Assembly (NCBI GenBank): GCA_947095535.1 | Contig: OX352774.1 | Span: 77,810,416 to 77,874,415 of the forward strand | DNA length: 64,000 nt | Origin: Poecilobothrus nobilitatus | Lineage: Eukaryota; Arthropoda; Insecta; Diptera; Dolichopodidae | Direction: 5' to 3' | Part shown: positions 1 to 12,900 of the stretch, one piece after another | Numbering within the stretch: the stretch's first letter is position 1 | Layout: the number at the start of each line of letters is the position of its first letter | The notes under the pieces: generated by a model | Seen by the model: only the letters and a program-made list of their open reading frames with translations | What the model was told of the DNA's origin: nothing | The model's database searches: none | Made by a program: the position numbers and the translations under genes

Positions 1-90
1 TTTAAGAATGAGCATTTTTTATAAGTGCTATAGCTATGTATATATATATAACATACATATATATATATTAAGTATAATAATTCATCTTCA

Positions 91-770
91 TTATACCCGT
101 ATGAACTATGTTCAAGGATATAATAAATTTGCCATTACATTTGTTATACCTAAAAGGAGTCGAGCTAGATATAGTGTCTAAGGTATGAATCGGTCCATGT
201 ACGTCCGTCCATTCGTCCGCACGATAACTCAAAAAATAAAGGAACTAAATTTTTTTTTTACATCACTTATGCAAAATTGTTAGTTTCCCTATTTAAATCC
301 AGTTTTTTCGGCGGCCGGATTCGACTAGCTGCCATACAACTTCTTTCTTTATATGGAAATAACTCAGTGTCTATTGAAGCTAGGTATCTGAAATTTAGTG
401 AAGAGGTGTCGAGTTACAATAATTTTTATAAAATTTGGTTGGTCTAGAGCAGCCGGTTCAGGATTTTTGCACCTCGTGGAACTTAATGAAGCTATAGGCG
501 TCTACTATCTTACAAATGGAGATAAAGTTTTATGGCAACAACTTCTGTAAAATTTTGGTTATGTTGGTGCAATAGATTTGGGTAGCTGTCATAAAACTCC
601 ACAATTTACATAAATATATAATGCCAGTTATAACGTCGGTACTAAAACATCTGAAATTGTTTAAAAGATGATCAAGTAATATATTCCGTTATATAGAAAT
701 AGGATATATTACGTTAATACGCGTATCCCAGAGTTGACACAGTCTACTCTATTGCACTCTTCCTCTTTTT
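91..770 (+). mobile_element. Helentron-associated (HINE, mini-me/DINE-1-like) element, family A, copy 1
   Basis: The element begins ttatacccgtatgaac and ends near acgcgtatcccagagttgac with a T-run. The 5' end folds on itself (cccgtatgaac / gttcaagg) and the CCCGTATGAAC head is inverted near the 3' end as a diverged form. A short gtccgtccattcgtcc microsatellite precedes CGCACGATAACTCAAAAAAT, followed by one or two degenerate internal repeat units with the CTGCCATACAACTTC core. It has no coding capacity. GTCY microsatellites, subterminal inverted repeats and internal repeats of about 150 bp are known traits of mini-me/DINE-1 HINEs. The name is an inference from this architecture. Confidence 0.7.
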
Positions 771-3700
771 AATTTCAATTTATTTATTTAAATGATGATT
801 TAAATTTTAAAAATTTAAATAAATTTTAAAAATTTCAAAAGTTTTTTTTCCTAATTGGGTTTAACTGATGGTTACTATATATTGGTAAAGTACGTAGTAC
901 CTAATGTTCTGACAGATTATATTTAACTTTTTATTTTTAATCATATTGCAAAAAAAAAAAAAACCATGGTCAAGTTACAAGGACATTGTAAATATCTGTA
1001 GTAATTATTTCCAGTATTGAAGTAAAGTATTGTACCTATCATTCATTCTAAGTACATATCATATATATTTCATTTTATATGAATGTATGTATGTATATAG
1101 AATTTTGTATTGAATTTTGTTCAGCAAATCTCATAAAAAAAACAAAAAAAAAAACTCTAATGTATGTATTGTATAAAAGTTGCGACTAAAATAACGCGCG
1201 GTAATAATTTTTGTTTATATACATTTTAGCATTTTCTTATGATCAACGATATAATCGTTTTATTTAAAAAAAAAAGAATTTTTTTTTTTTTTGTTTTTTT
1301 GAAGGTTCATCAATATAATTTAAATGTTTGATTTTCTTTAATAAAAACAAAAACAAAGAAAACAAAAAGCAAAAAATTAGTTAAATTTTGAAGTTATTAT
1401 ATCATTAAAATAAAATACAAGTATTAGTTATTTGAATCCAATAATAGTTTTCAAAGCTTTTCTCAAAATGATCTTCTGCGTTTATATTACATACATAACA
1501 AATATACATACATATATAGTACATATATAAATGTTTTTAGTGTTGAATAGCAGAGAATTTTTGTGGGAATTGAATTTCAATTTAAAAATTGTATGAGAAA
1601 AATTTTTATGGAATAAAATATTTAAAAAGTAAAAAAAAAAAAAATTGTGACTAATTTTTTTGTATACATTTAATAACATTTTAGTTTGTTTTTGATTTTT
1701 TTTTTTGTTTTTTTTTTTTTGCATTAATAAAATTATGCCTTTGGAAATTTTTTACACGATTTTCTACAATAAATTAAATGCAAGAAAATTCTTTGTGTAT
1801 ACGTCATAATGTTATTCGTGAAGGACAAAAACGTCAAAAACGTCATTTTTTTTTAATTTTTGTATTTATTTTGTTATATTATAGATATATAAATCAAACT
1901 ATATAAACATTTTTTTGGGTTAATTTGGTAATATATGTATTTAAAAGAGATTTAAATCTTTTATAAGTTATTATATTTATATTAAATTTTAATAGTTTTT
2001 ATATTATTATAATAAAGAACCGGTTCGCGTTCCTATGTGCCCCTTTAAGAAATAAAAGATTTTAGTTTTTAATTGAAGATAATGTTATTGAAAAAAAATT
2101 AACACAAAAAATACACATGATTTAAATGTTAATTCAAGAATGTGTTAAAGTTCTTTTTTTTTCAAAATGACTTTTTCTAGGCTAAGCAAAAAACAAAAAA
2201 AAATTAGTTGAAAAGTAAAAATTATTATTATTTTTATAATTTATTTATTTATTTATAGGCTTTCCTTTAGGTTAAAGAAATATCATTCAAAATTTAACAT
2301 AATTCGCTTCGAAAAATTTTTTCCAAATCGTTGTGTCGATAGGTGTTAAAAAATTTATAACAAATTTAAAGTCAATCGATCAATTTGTTTCTAATTTAAA
2401 ACGAAGTAACAAAAAAATTTTTAAAAAACTGTTGTGCCGCAATAGGTTAACGGAACTTGACAAAAAATTTTTTGAAATTTTCTTTTGGATCAAAGCACTA
2501 CTTTGCAAAATTGGACATAATCCGCTTCCAAAATTCTTTTTGACTAATCGTCGTCTTGATATGACTAACAAATTCTAAGTGTGTTAATATAGTCAACTGG
2601 CAAAGAATCAACACATATACAAAATTTGAAGTTTAACTCAAAAAAAATTTATTTATCATTATTATTATTTTCTAGCTGTCATTTGTGTGTTTGTATGTCG
2701 GTTTATTTATAAAATATGCCGATATGATTAAGAAATTCCAAGTCTGTTGATATAGTCAACTACCCTGTCAAAGAGCAACACGTAAACAAAACTTGAAGTC
2801 TAAGTCAAAAAATTTTGAAAAATTTATTTATTAGTGTTATTCTTTTTGTCCGTTTGGTAATCTGTGTGTTTGTATGTCGGCCTATTTATAAAACATATAT
2901 ACTCATTAGGATGGTGCAAGAGAATTTTAACTATTGACAGGAATTTTAACTTTAAAATAAATTTTTTGAAACAACTTTTATATGTAGTCATTACAGAGGT
3001 ACAATCTTTCAAAGTTGGGAAAAACCCTTCTTCATATGTTTATATCTCAAGTTTTGATAAATACATTTTAAATGTAAGAATATCAAATAACAGGAAATTT
3101 TTTAAATCTTATTAATCAATAAATTAACATTTAAAAAAATTTAGTATTTAAATTTATCGTTGTAAAACTAAAATTTTCTAAATATTGTTTCTATAATTTT
3201 TACGGAACACTTTTAGTCAGAGCCTTGCAATTTTTATGTGCTTTTAGGTGTCAAAAATTGAAAAGTCTTATTTTTCTTTATTTAGATACCTGTAACCTGC
3301 ACAGCTATTCAAATTTATTTAAATTAAGACAGATTTTTCTTACCTGCATAATTCTCATACGATATTCTAAAAAAAAAAAAAAAATTTGACGAAGAGTTTG
3401 ATGCAAAGGTAGTCTAAAGCTAATTCTAAAATATTTTTATTATTATTTTTTTAAATGTGAGGCTTTGAAAACCTTTTGTTTTAAATACTGTACAGTTTGT
3501 TTAAGATATGGCCAATATATTTAGGATGCAACGAAAAGGAATATAATGTATGTTTTTATTATTTTTGAATACATAGTTTGAAATTTTTATTCATATAATT
3601 TATTTTTATTCCTAGGATTTCTAGCTTAACGCCAATTAACTCTGCATATCATTTTACTATAATAAATTCACTGGACTAATGATTTAAAGAGGAAAGATTA

Positions 3701-5397
3701 TGATTGTGTGGTTTAAAATACAGTTTTAATCTTTCGAATGTCGAATTTCAAAAAACAATCATATCCCTAAATCTCAATTTTAATGTTGTTCATTGCTTTT
3801 ATAGTAGCCCGTCTATAGTGATTGAAATCGGGCTCTAGGTGGAGCTGTGCATTTAGACAAACAAAATATTATGGTCTGTGAATCATAATCCTTTCAGATT
3901 CAGAATTCTTTAACTGTAAATGTATGACAAATTTTTCTATGCCTTAACACGTAAACATTTTTTTTTCAAAAAGGAAAATTTTGACTACAAGAAGTCTAAA
4001 AATTCAAGTGAGGACAGATTCATTAAAATTTTACATTTCAAATTATTTCAAGAATTTAATATATTTTCCTTACGAATAAGTAAAAGTTTAATTATATATA
4101 AACAGCCAAATTCAAGTAATATTTTAATAAGTACATTAGGTAATTATAAGTTTTTTTTACAACAATATCTGAAAAGTATGAAGTACAATATTTGATCTTC
4201 ATGTTCTTGTTTACTATACAATAATATTTTATTAAGTATCCATCATTAAGTATGTAAATGGAGTTATATATAGAACAATTCTCTATATAGTATCATGATA
4301 TAGTACCTGTATAATATATGTATACGCAGCACTTTAAGGATACCAAAAATTATAAAATCATAATATTGAAAATGAATATGCATTGCATCATAATAATGAT
4401 TTTATTTTTCTACATCAAGTTCAATTGCATTTTTAAAATGCAGCTAATTTTATTTAACATTAAATTGATTTTTTTTTTTTTTAAGAAGAATAACTTGAAA
4501 TTGAACAATAGCTTAAAATTGCCACCTGAACATCATCATAATTTAATCTTATAAGCAAACTGTAGCACCATCATAATGTAGTCTAGTAAACAAACCAAAT
4601 ATCGCAAAAAGACTCATATCTTTCAGTATTTAAAATCGAATAAATTTTATAAATATGTACCTATACCTACTTCATTTCTTTGAAAAATTAAATCTTAAAA
4701 ACTTGATTCTAGATACTTTATATACATATTATTATATAGTATATGGTAATAGTACCATTTTATGTCATAACATTTTTTACCGTTATTATTATTATTTCAT
4801 GGTAAATTACCGTTTTTCATAAATAATAAGAATTTTTACTAACAATATAATGTAATATTAAAACAGTACAGAATTTTAAGTAATTTTTAAATTTTTTTAA
4901 ATTTTTTTTTCTTCCTTGATTGCCAATTAGTGAAGGGTAAATATAAAATAAAATAAACAAAAAATTGAACAAAAATTGAAAAGAATTTAAACAATTTTTT
5001 GCCTTCTTTTTTTTTTACCACATTTTTATATGTTTTTTTTTTTGTTTTGTGTATTCAATAAATGATTTTAAACATTCTCATTTAATAACTGTTTTTTCTC
5101 GTCCTCTCTCATTACCTCTTGATTAAAAAAAAAAATAATATTTAAAATTTATAATTATTCAAAAATATTAATCATCAGGGTGGCCAGATGTTCAAGAATT
5201 AATTTTTTAAATTATAAATGTTCTGCAAAAGTAACTGTTAGAATTGCTTGAAACTTTTGTATTTAGTATGAAAAGAAGCTTTACAATCTGAAATTGCCGG
5301 AATAGGTACTAACTATTCAATTGAAAAATTTTTCTGTTAAGTTTTTAATTTTTTTTCATTATTGAAATTTTGCGTCATTAATCAGAACCAAAATAAA

Positions 5398-5421
5398 CGA
5401 AACGAAACGAAACGAAACGAG
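5398..5421 (+). repeat. (AACGA)n pentanucleotide repeat
   Basis: Four to five tandem copies of aacga ending in aacgag. Confidence 0.85.
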
Positions 5422-6653
5422 ACGTAATAGTTGGTCAGTATATGGAAACATATTTAATGAACTATAATAAATGTTGGTTCCGTTCGATAAGTTTGTTAAA
5501 ATTTAGTTGTCATTTTTACGTTCAGTAAGAATAGAACTTTACGTGAAGTATTAACGTTTAAATAAAACAAGTGGATTGATAATTTTTTTAGTTTTTCTAT
5601 TATTTTTTATTTTCATAAGTTCTCGCCTACACTTGCACATTAAAAAGTAGGTTATTATATTTTTAGGTTAAGGTGGCTGCCAAAAAAAAAGGCACACCTA
5701 GATCGTATTTGTTCCATTGTGATACGATATAGAAACTTTTCTATCCGACTAGTTAAAACCAATTTGAGCTTTTTGCAAAGCGTAAAATGCTCTTCACATT
5801 TTTACCTGGCAGATCGCTAAAGTTGTTGAAGAGATATTGCTCGAAATGGATGTTCCTTTTTTACGACAAGGTTGACATGTGCAAAGGAGATGGAGAGTTG
5901 TTCCTCCTCCTTGCTTACGTTTATTATAGAAAAAAATGTCACTTTTACGTTACGTTTATTTTCATTCATTAAATAGTAACCGTTTCGTTAAGTTTATTTT
6001 GGTTATCACTATTTTTGTGTAGTTTTAGCAGTAAAACTTTAAAGAATCTGATAATTACTTTATTTTTCTATGAGTTTTTTCTTTTGGTTTTCCACTCCTA
6101 TAAGTAGCATAGGGCATTCACTAAGTCATTTATTACATTTATATTTGACTAAGCTTCAATTTTTCGAATCATTCAATTTCAGTATGCCGTTGATTTCTCA
6201 GCTGTAATGGACATGTCTAATCTAATCTATATGTGTTTTGTCTATTCCTGGGTTTCTATAGTTGTTTCATAGCTATTCAATATTTAAGATTCTTTTGTTT
6301 AGTAAACTTAACAAAAAACTATACAAATATATCTAAGAGTTTTAAATAAAATGATGAAAATATGAATAAACAGAAAGGTTCACTTTATTCTTTCGATATT
6401 TTTATCTATTTTATACATTTCGTTATTTATTTATATGGCAGTAGTAAATAAATTATTACCGTTATAGATTAAAATAACTTTAAAATATTTTATAAAGAAT
6501 TTCTATATTTTCTTAAGTTTCAGCCAATTTCTGCCATTGTTGTTTTTTTTTTGGTTTTTTCATTATTAAAATATTATTTTTCAGCTTCACTAACTTTTAC
6601 CACTCGTGAAATACCTTGTATAAATTAATTTTTTATATGGTCTTACTAATAAT

Positions 6654-6680
6654 GTATATATATATATATATATATATATA
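6654..6680 (+). repeat. (TA)n microsatellite
   Basis: Uninterrupted alternating TA tract. A similar shorter tract lies at 6742-6758. Confidence 0.85.
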
Positions 6681-8701
6681 CATTCTTTACATTTTATTTT
6701 GCATATCCTTATTTTTTAACTTTACATATTATTGAAAATCTATATATATATATATACATATATATAATATGTACATAATTTTACATACATTAATACACTG
6801 CTTCCTTTTATAATTCAACTCCTGTTATCTTGAATTAAGAGCATCAACGGTAACAAAAATATACTATTTCAAGGAACGACTATATAAAAACAATAAAATA
6901 AAGCGCGTGATTAAAATTTAATTCGTGATTAAGTGATTCGCAATGAATAAAACAATATGAAAAACAGACTAAGAATAATAACAAAAAATAATAATCAAAT
7001 AAATAAAGAAGGGTAAGCACATGTCAACATATATACATATACAAATACATATACAAGCACATATACATATATTCTGAATAAAATTTTGTAGTAAACAAGG
7101 CTTTAAATATAACAGGAATATTTGTAAAAGATTTTTTATTGCTATTTTTGTTGTTGTCTCTCTTTTAATTTTTTGTTTACTGCTTATAATGTTTTAACAA
7201 GAAGGGTGATATTATATTATATACATATATATTCGTATGCATATGTATGTATAGATATTTATATTTAAACTAATTTACAACCTCCTGTTGATTTTACACT
7301 GTTTGTTCGTTTTCTTTCTGGAAGGAAAAATAAAAAATTTAGATAAATTTATTTTTATTACCCACTTCTTTCTTTAATTACAACTGACTTTAAAATAAAT
7401 AAATGTCATTTTCCAGTAAAGAATTTATTTCGAAAAAAAAAAAAAAAAATGAAGAAAAAAACAAAAAATGAATTAAACAAATAAACAACGTAATGTTGTT
7501 AATTACAATTATAATGTATATAATTGGAATTTAATACTCTTTAGAAATCAGGATAATATCAGGATACAAGAAAAAAAAAAAAACAAATAAACTTACTAAC
7601 AAGAATTTTTAATGGTATATTGTTTTTTTACATACATATAAATATGTACGTGATTATTTTAAATACATATACATTATAAATACACTTTCTTCATTTTGAA
7701 AAATAACTTCTTATTTATTATTTACGTTTATTATGTATTTTTATTCAAATTCTTGTCTTCTTAAAATATATATACGGTTGTCTGTTGCATGTTGTCGGCT
7801 GTTGCAGCAGGTGATTCCTGAGACTAAAACTAGGAAAAATTGTATGAAAATAAAGGAGGTATCTATTATTATCGTCGTATCGTTGTCGAGATATTGCGAT
7901 TTTTATGTTATTTTGTTTTATATTGTTAATTTCCAAATAACATTTGACATATATACAATTTTTTTCAAGTTTTAGTTTAAGGAATCACTTCCTAAAATAT
8001 TTGCACTCTTATGCCGACCACCCTGTATAAAGCTGTCTCGCAAAACAAAATATACATTTAGTAGTATCCGGCCTTCCGAAAAAAGAATAAATGAACACTA
8101 AATAACTAAGCTAAATGTATTAAATTGCTATATTTAATCAATATGGATTTTGGCTTGTGCTATGCTGTGCTGAACAACGAATAAGGATATACATAACATG
8201 TTAAATAAACCCAAAAATCTTAAAATCAGAAAATTTAGCTATTTTGAGGTTATCTGTTTATAAGTAGTGAAATTTCGGTTCAAAATAGAAATTATTATAT
8301 GATAGTGAAAAAAAAAAGTCGTTTAAATTTTATACAGATTTGATGAAAAAGAAAATCCAATAAAACGGAGAAAAAAAGCTTAGAAAAATGTAAAGAAGTA
8401 TATAAATACTGGTATAAATATCGTTTTAAGAATATGCTTACCATATACCATATGTACTTTATTTTTTAACTTAAGTTAGATTCAATTATTTTTTAAATGA
8501 TATAAATATCAATCAAACCTATAGTTAACCAACATTCAAATTGATACGCTATATACTCGAAAGGAATTTGATCTATTTTGATATCCGGTAGACATGATTG
8601 ATTACTCACTCTTAAAGTATAAGTGGTATATTTTCAAGTCTGTTAGATAATATGAAGTGGTTTAAGGAACTTGCCTCCCGAAAAGTACACAAACCTTTGT
8701 T

Positions 8702-8734
8702 TTGTAACTTTGTAACTGTAACTGTAACTGTAAC
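8702..8734 (+). repeat. (TGTAAC)n short tandem repeat
   Basis: Several copies of ttgtaac/ctgtaac in a row. Confidence 0.75.
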
Positions 8735-9797
8735 CACTTTTTTTTTATTTAATCCTTTCAGCTATCATTTAACCTATATTTCAACCTATATTTAACATAT
8801 TATATTTCAACTTATTGGATATAGTGGTCATTAGATATTTTTCGGTTATCATACTTAAAGAATATTTATTGAGAGTTCTTGGTCGTTATAGAAGACACGA
8901 AAAGTTTATGTAAAAAGCAATTCGCCATCTCATTTTACAGAACACAATTGTGTCCAGTGATTAAAGTAAAAAAAAAACTATATGCTTACCTTGTATATTA
9001 TCAAGTCCTTCCATTACCGAGTCCTTTTGATTAAATTCGATTTGAGAAAATTTTCAACTCGAATTGGCATTTCATTTACAAAGGAATTCAGTTATTTATA
9101 TAATATAGTACATAGTATCTACAGAAAATAATACTCTATAGAAATCAAGAATTACTATTTTAAATGTCATCAAAATTTTGAATTAATAAACTGCTATTAA
9201 AAATAATTCAAATATAATTCTTCATATTATTATCTATATACTAAGTATAAAAATTTTCATTCACAAATCACTCAAAATAATTCTTACAATTTAAAAAAAA
9301 AAAAAAAGTACACATCGTAAAATTGAAAAAAAACCAAGTATCTTAATTAAAATTGAAAATTAATTATTATTTACAAAATTCTCTTATTTAAATCCCACTC
9401 AGAAATCCAAAATTAGATGTTAAATTTTGAAAATTTATAAAATACTGAAGTATTTTATACACTTAATACTTGTATAATAATAATTTATTTTTGAGTTTTT
9501 GATGCAAATCCTAATACGATTATTTTAGTTTTATTTTAGTTATCCTTCATTAAAAGGATATAAATAAAATTACACTGTTGATCGTTAAAAATTTAATTAA
9601 AAATAAACTTTTAATAATTTAAATTCGAAATTAATTATAATTTTCAATTTAAAACATTTTCAAATACTTTCTAAAATTATGAGTACCCAGTTATAAATAA
9701 ACATTAAAGCCTTAATCAATAAACCTTAATTTTGAGTTGATAAAGGATTTTATAAGGCGTGTCACCTTTCGATCTAGAATGTTCCAAATCCATATCC

Positions 9798-9856
9798 AAT
9801 GAAATGAAATCCTTAACTGCGAATACAGTATTCGCAGTTAAGGATTTCATCTCATT
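9798..9856. repeat. 59-bp near-perfect palindrome
   Basis: The arms 9806-9826 and 9828-9848 are perfect 21-bp inverted copies around a single A, and pairing continues outward to 9798 and 9856 with one mismatch. The right arm is the 5' end of repeat D, so the palindrome is a head-to-head pair of repeat D ends. Confidence 0.85.
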
Positions 9857-9975
9857 ATAGCGAAAGCTGGAGGTGAGTTTAGCCAGTAAGAATCTGGTGG
9901 GGGGTTATTCCAAGGAGAATATATTCTTGCGATCTTTAGAGATTCTTAGAAAACCTACCTTAGAAAAAACAAAAA
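9830..9975 (+). repeat. Dispersed repeat D, copy 1
   Basis: Reads gtattcgcagttaaggattt, catctcattatagcgaaagc, tggaggtgagtttagccagt, aagaatctggtgg, attcttgcgatctttagaga, and ends in an A-rich tail after cctaccttag. It matches copies at 41.76 kb and, reversed, 58.5 kb. The A-rich 3' end suggests a retroposon. The source is unknown. Confidence 0.6.
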
Positions 9976-12900
9976 TAAGCAGTGTCAGAGGAGCATGAAT
10001 ACTAATTTATTAATAAAAATTAAACCTATACACTAATATTACAATTAATAGTCCTAAAAATGCTTGGTTGAATTTCCTAGAATTTCTAAATCAGAAACAA
10101 ATGATCTAGAGTCTAGACCATAGAATTTTTATCCAATAATCTTTTAAAATAGTTTAAAATATAGCAAACAGTAAATTTGGTGCAGTAAATTTTCTTCAAG
10201 GTTCAATTAATGATGATAAGAATTGTAAAGTACTGTTTGTTGTCATTAATTGTCATAACGTCGTCAAAAATGATAAGGTTAGAGATTTGTTTATTCTTTT
10301 TTTTTGCACGTTATACGTTACCCAAACTTCAGAAAAGGATTCCTTTATACAAAATTAGTGTAGATTTAGGGGGTATGGGGTGGGACCACATTGAATTTAA
10401 CACTTTAGCTTTTGTGTAAAACTGGAATGCCCTCATTAAACAGAGCTAACGGGCTAAAAAATAAAACAGTAAATTAAGAAATAAATTATTTGTATAAACT
10501 TAATCTTCTTTCTATATATTTAAACAACTTTTTCACAGATCGTTGCAAACTTAATTTAACTATATGGGCATGGTGCAGTTATCTTCTTCTGTTAAAACTT
10601 AACTAAAGTTTACCATTTTTTTTGGAAATAATAAACAAAATAATTTTTTTTTTATTAAATCTAAAGTTGATTAGTATTTTGTAATTTATCCTTTTGTTTT
10701 TTTTTTTGGTCCTTAACCCTAAAGTAAACTACGAGTATTTTAAAATATTATATAATTAAAATCTAATTACAAAAATATTTTAATTTTATAAAAAAAAAAA
10801 ATATTTATTTTCAAATAGTTTTTAAAAAAAAAAAAAATAAGATTTAGTTTGTCTTTATTTACAATACATGCATAATTAATTTTCCTGATCAATTATAATT
10901 TCATCTTCGCAGCATATCCGATTTCTATTTATTAGTAGACTGTGAAAAATAATTCAGATCCAAATGGAACATAAAAAAAAATAAGGAAAAAGGAAAATTT
11001 ATAACTATCATAGACAAATAGAATGGTATAAAGGATTAAATTAATATTGTTAACGACCGTTATTCACCCCAACATTAAAAATAAAAAATTAAAGGAAAAA
11101 TAACTGTTAATATACATACAAAAATTAATGTACATGTATATATATACGACATCAAAGTACAAATACAAGAAAACTAAACAAAAAACAAAAAAAAAACACA
11201 CATTTTAATAATAATAATCTTTTTTCCAGTTCATTTTGAATTAAGAAATTCGGTCATGATGTCGCCTTTAAATGGGTCGAACCAACAAACATTCTATCAT
11301 TTTTGTTTATTGTAACCTTCATCATGTAATTTTAATTTTTGTCCCTCATTTACAATTATTCTGTCAAAGGTTTTAATGTCAATTTCATCAACACCAAACT
11401 GATACTTTTTTTTTTTCCAAAATAATAAAAAGATATCATAAACATAATCATCATTATCATCATCATCATTTTCATCATTATTATAATCAATATTAAATAC
11501 TGATTTTGGCTATTTTTCATGAGTATTATCCTTTATAAAAATCAGTATATGGTCAATAGAATGGGTATACTGTTATACATATATATGTTATATAGATTAT
11601 CTTGAGTATATAGATATAAAGAATAGTGAAAAATGAATCTAAACGATTAATTTTCATAACTGTTATTTTGTTTATTCTTTTTATTCTTTAATTCTTTACA
11701 AATTTTTTTTGATTTGAATTTTCTCCCTTTCATTTTTCTTCCAAAAAACAAAAAAAAAAAAGGAAATTTATGGTAATCGTTTTAGTATTAGAGTATATAA
11801 CATTTCTCAGATTTTTACTATATTTAATATTTTAAGCATGGGATAAAACTTAACAGAATGAAGTATTGAACATAGTAAAATATATTAAAATTAAGAGACA
11901 GAAAACAGAGAAGAGACAGAGAAGATCCCGACATATAAAGTGAAAAGAGGAATTTGTTAGATTTTATCTAAAAAAAGAAAATTTTTCAACCTAAAACTCA
12001 AACTAAAAAACGACACTGAAAATTTTTAACCTACTTTGAGCAGATAAAATATCAGGATATATATATATATTTAAAAAATAATATATCCATTGATGATGAA
12101 ACCGCATCCGGCTACTATAAAAGAAAGAACTCTAATCGATGTGAGCATCAGTCAATAAAATAAGAAAGTAAACAAATGAAATGGAAATGTGAACAGGAAA
12201 TTGTACAGCCTTTCAAGGAGTGGCTGTAAATGTCATAAGGGGGAATAACTCTTACGACGTGTGTAGGATTCAAACCCACACTCCCTCGGTGTTTACAGCG
12301 TATTTTATACGCTCTTATCTACTAGGCCACCGAGATCCCACAATATTTAATAATGGACAATTTTAAAACTATGATAAAAGATTTTCGAAAAAGAAATCAA
12401 GAAATACTAAAATATAATATACGTCCATAATAATTGTAGTAACATCTTATAATATTAATCCGGTTTCCTAAAATAAAATACTGTTGCATTGATTTTTATT
12501 ATTTTGGATTAATCTTTTGGACTATAAATTAAAAATTTTTTCAAAATTTTGAATTAAAATTCACTTGTTGATTTTTATCCTTGAACTTATTTTGTATATT
12601 TGTATATTTGTATGTAATATGTATAATGTATATAATATGAACAATACTTCTTCTTTTATATATACATAGTTAAGTGATAGCTTTTCACTATTATTAAATG
12701 ATGTAAAATAAATAGTACATTTGTTCACTTTAATGTCAGATTACATAAAGGAAGAAAAAATAAGAAAAAAAGTAAATGACAAAATTAAATACAAATTTCC
12801 AATATATACGATTTAATGAAAAAATAATATAAGTTGATTTTATTATTTCGTTCCATTTATATCGTTTCAACTATATCTACACATTTTTAGATAAAAAAAA

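Larger units (their letters stand above)
771..9797. other. A+T-rich 3' flank, no gene seen
   Basis: Poly-A/T runs and (TA)n tracts, short open frames only, none with recognisable residues or splice structure. A short stretch of higher G+C at about 5685-5900 (ggcacacctagatcgtattt and gacaaggttgacatgtgcaa) may be a transposon remnant but was not identified. Near 2580-2900 two blocks (tatagtcaactggcaaag and tatagtcaactaccctgtca) form a loose direct repeat of about 160 bp. Confidence 0.6.
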
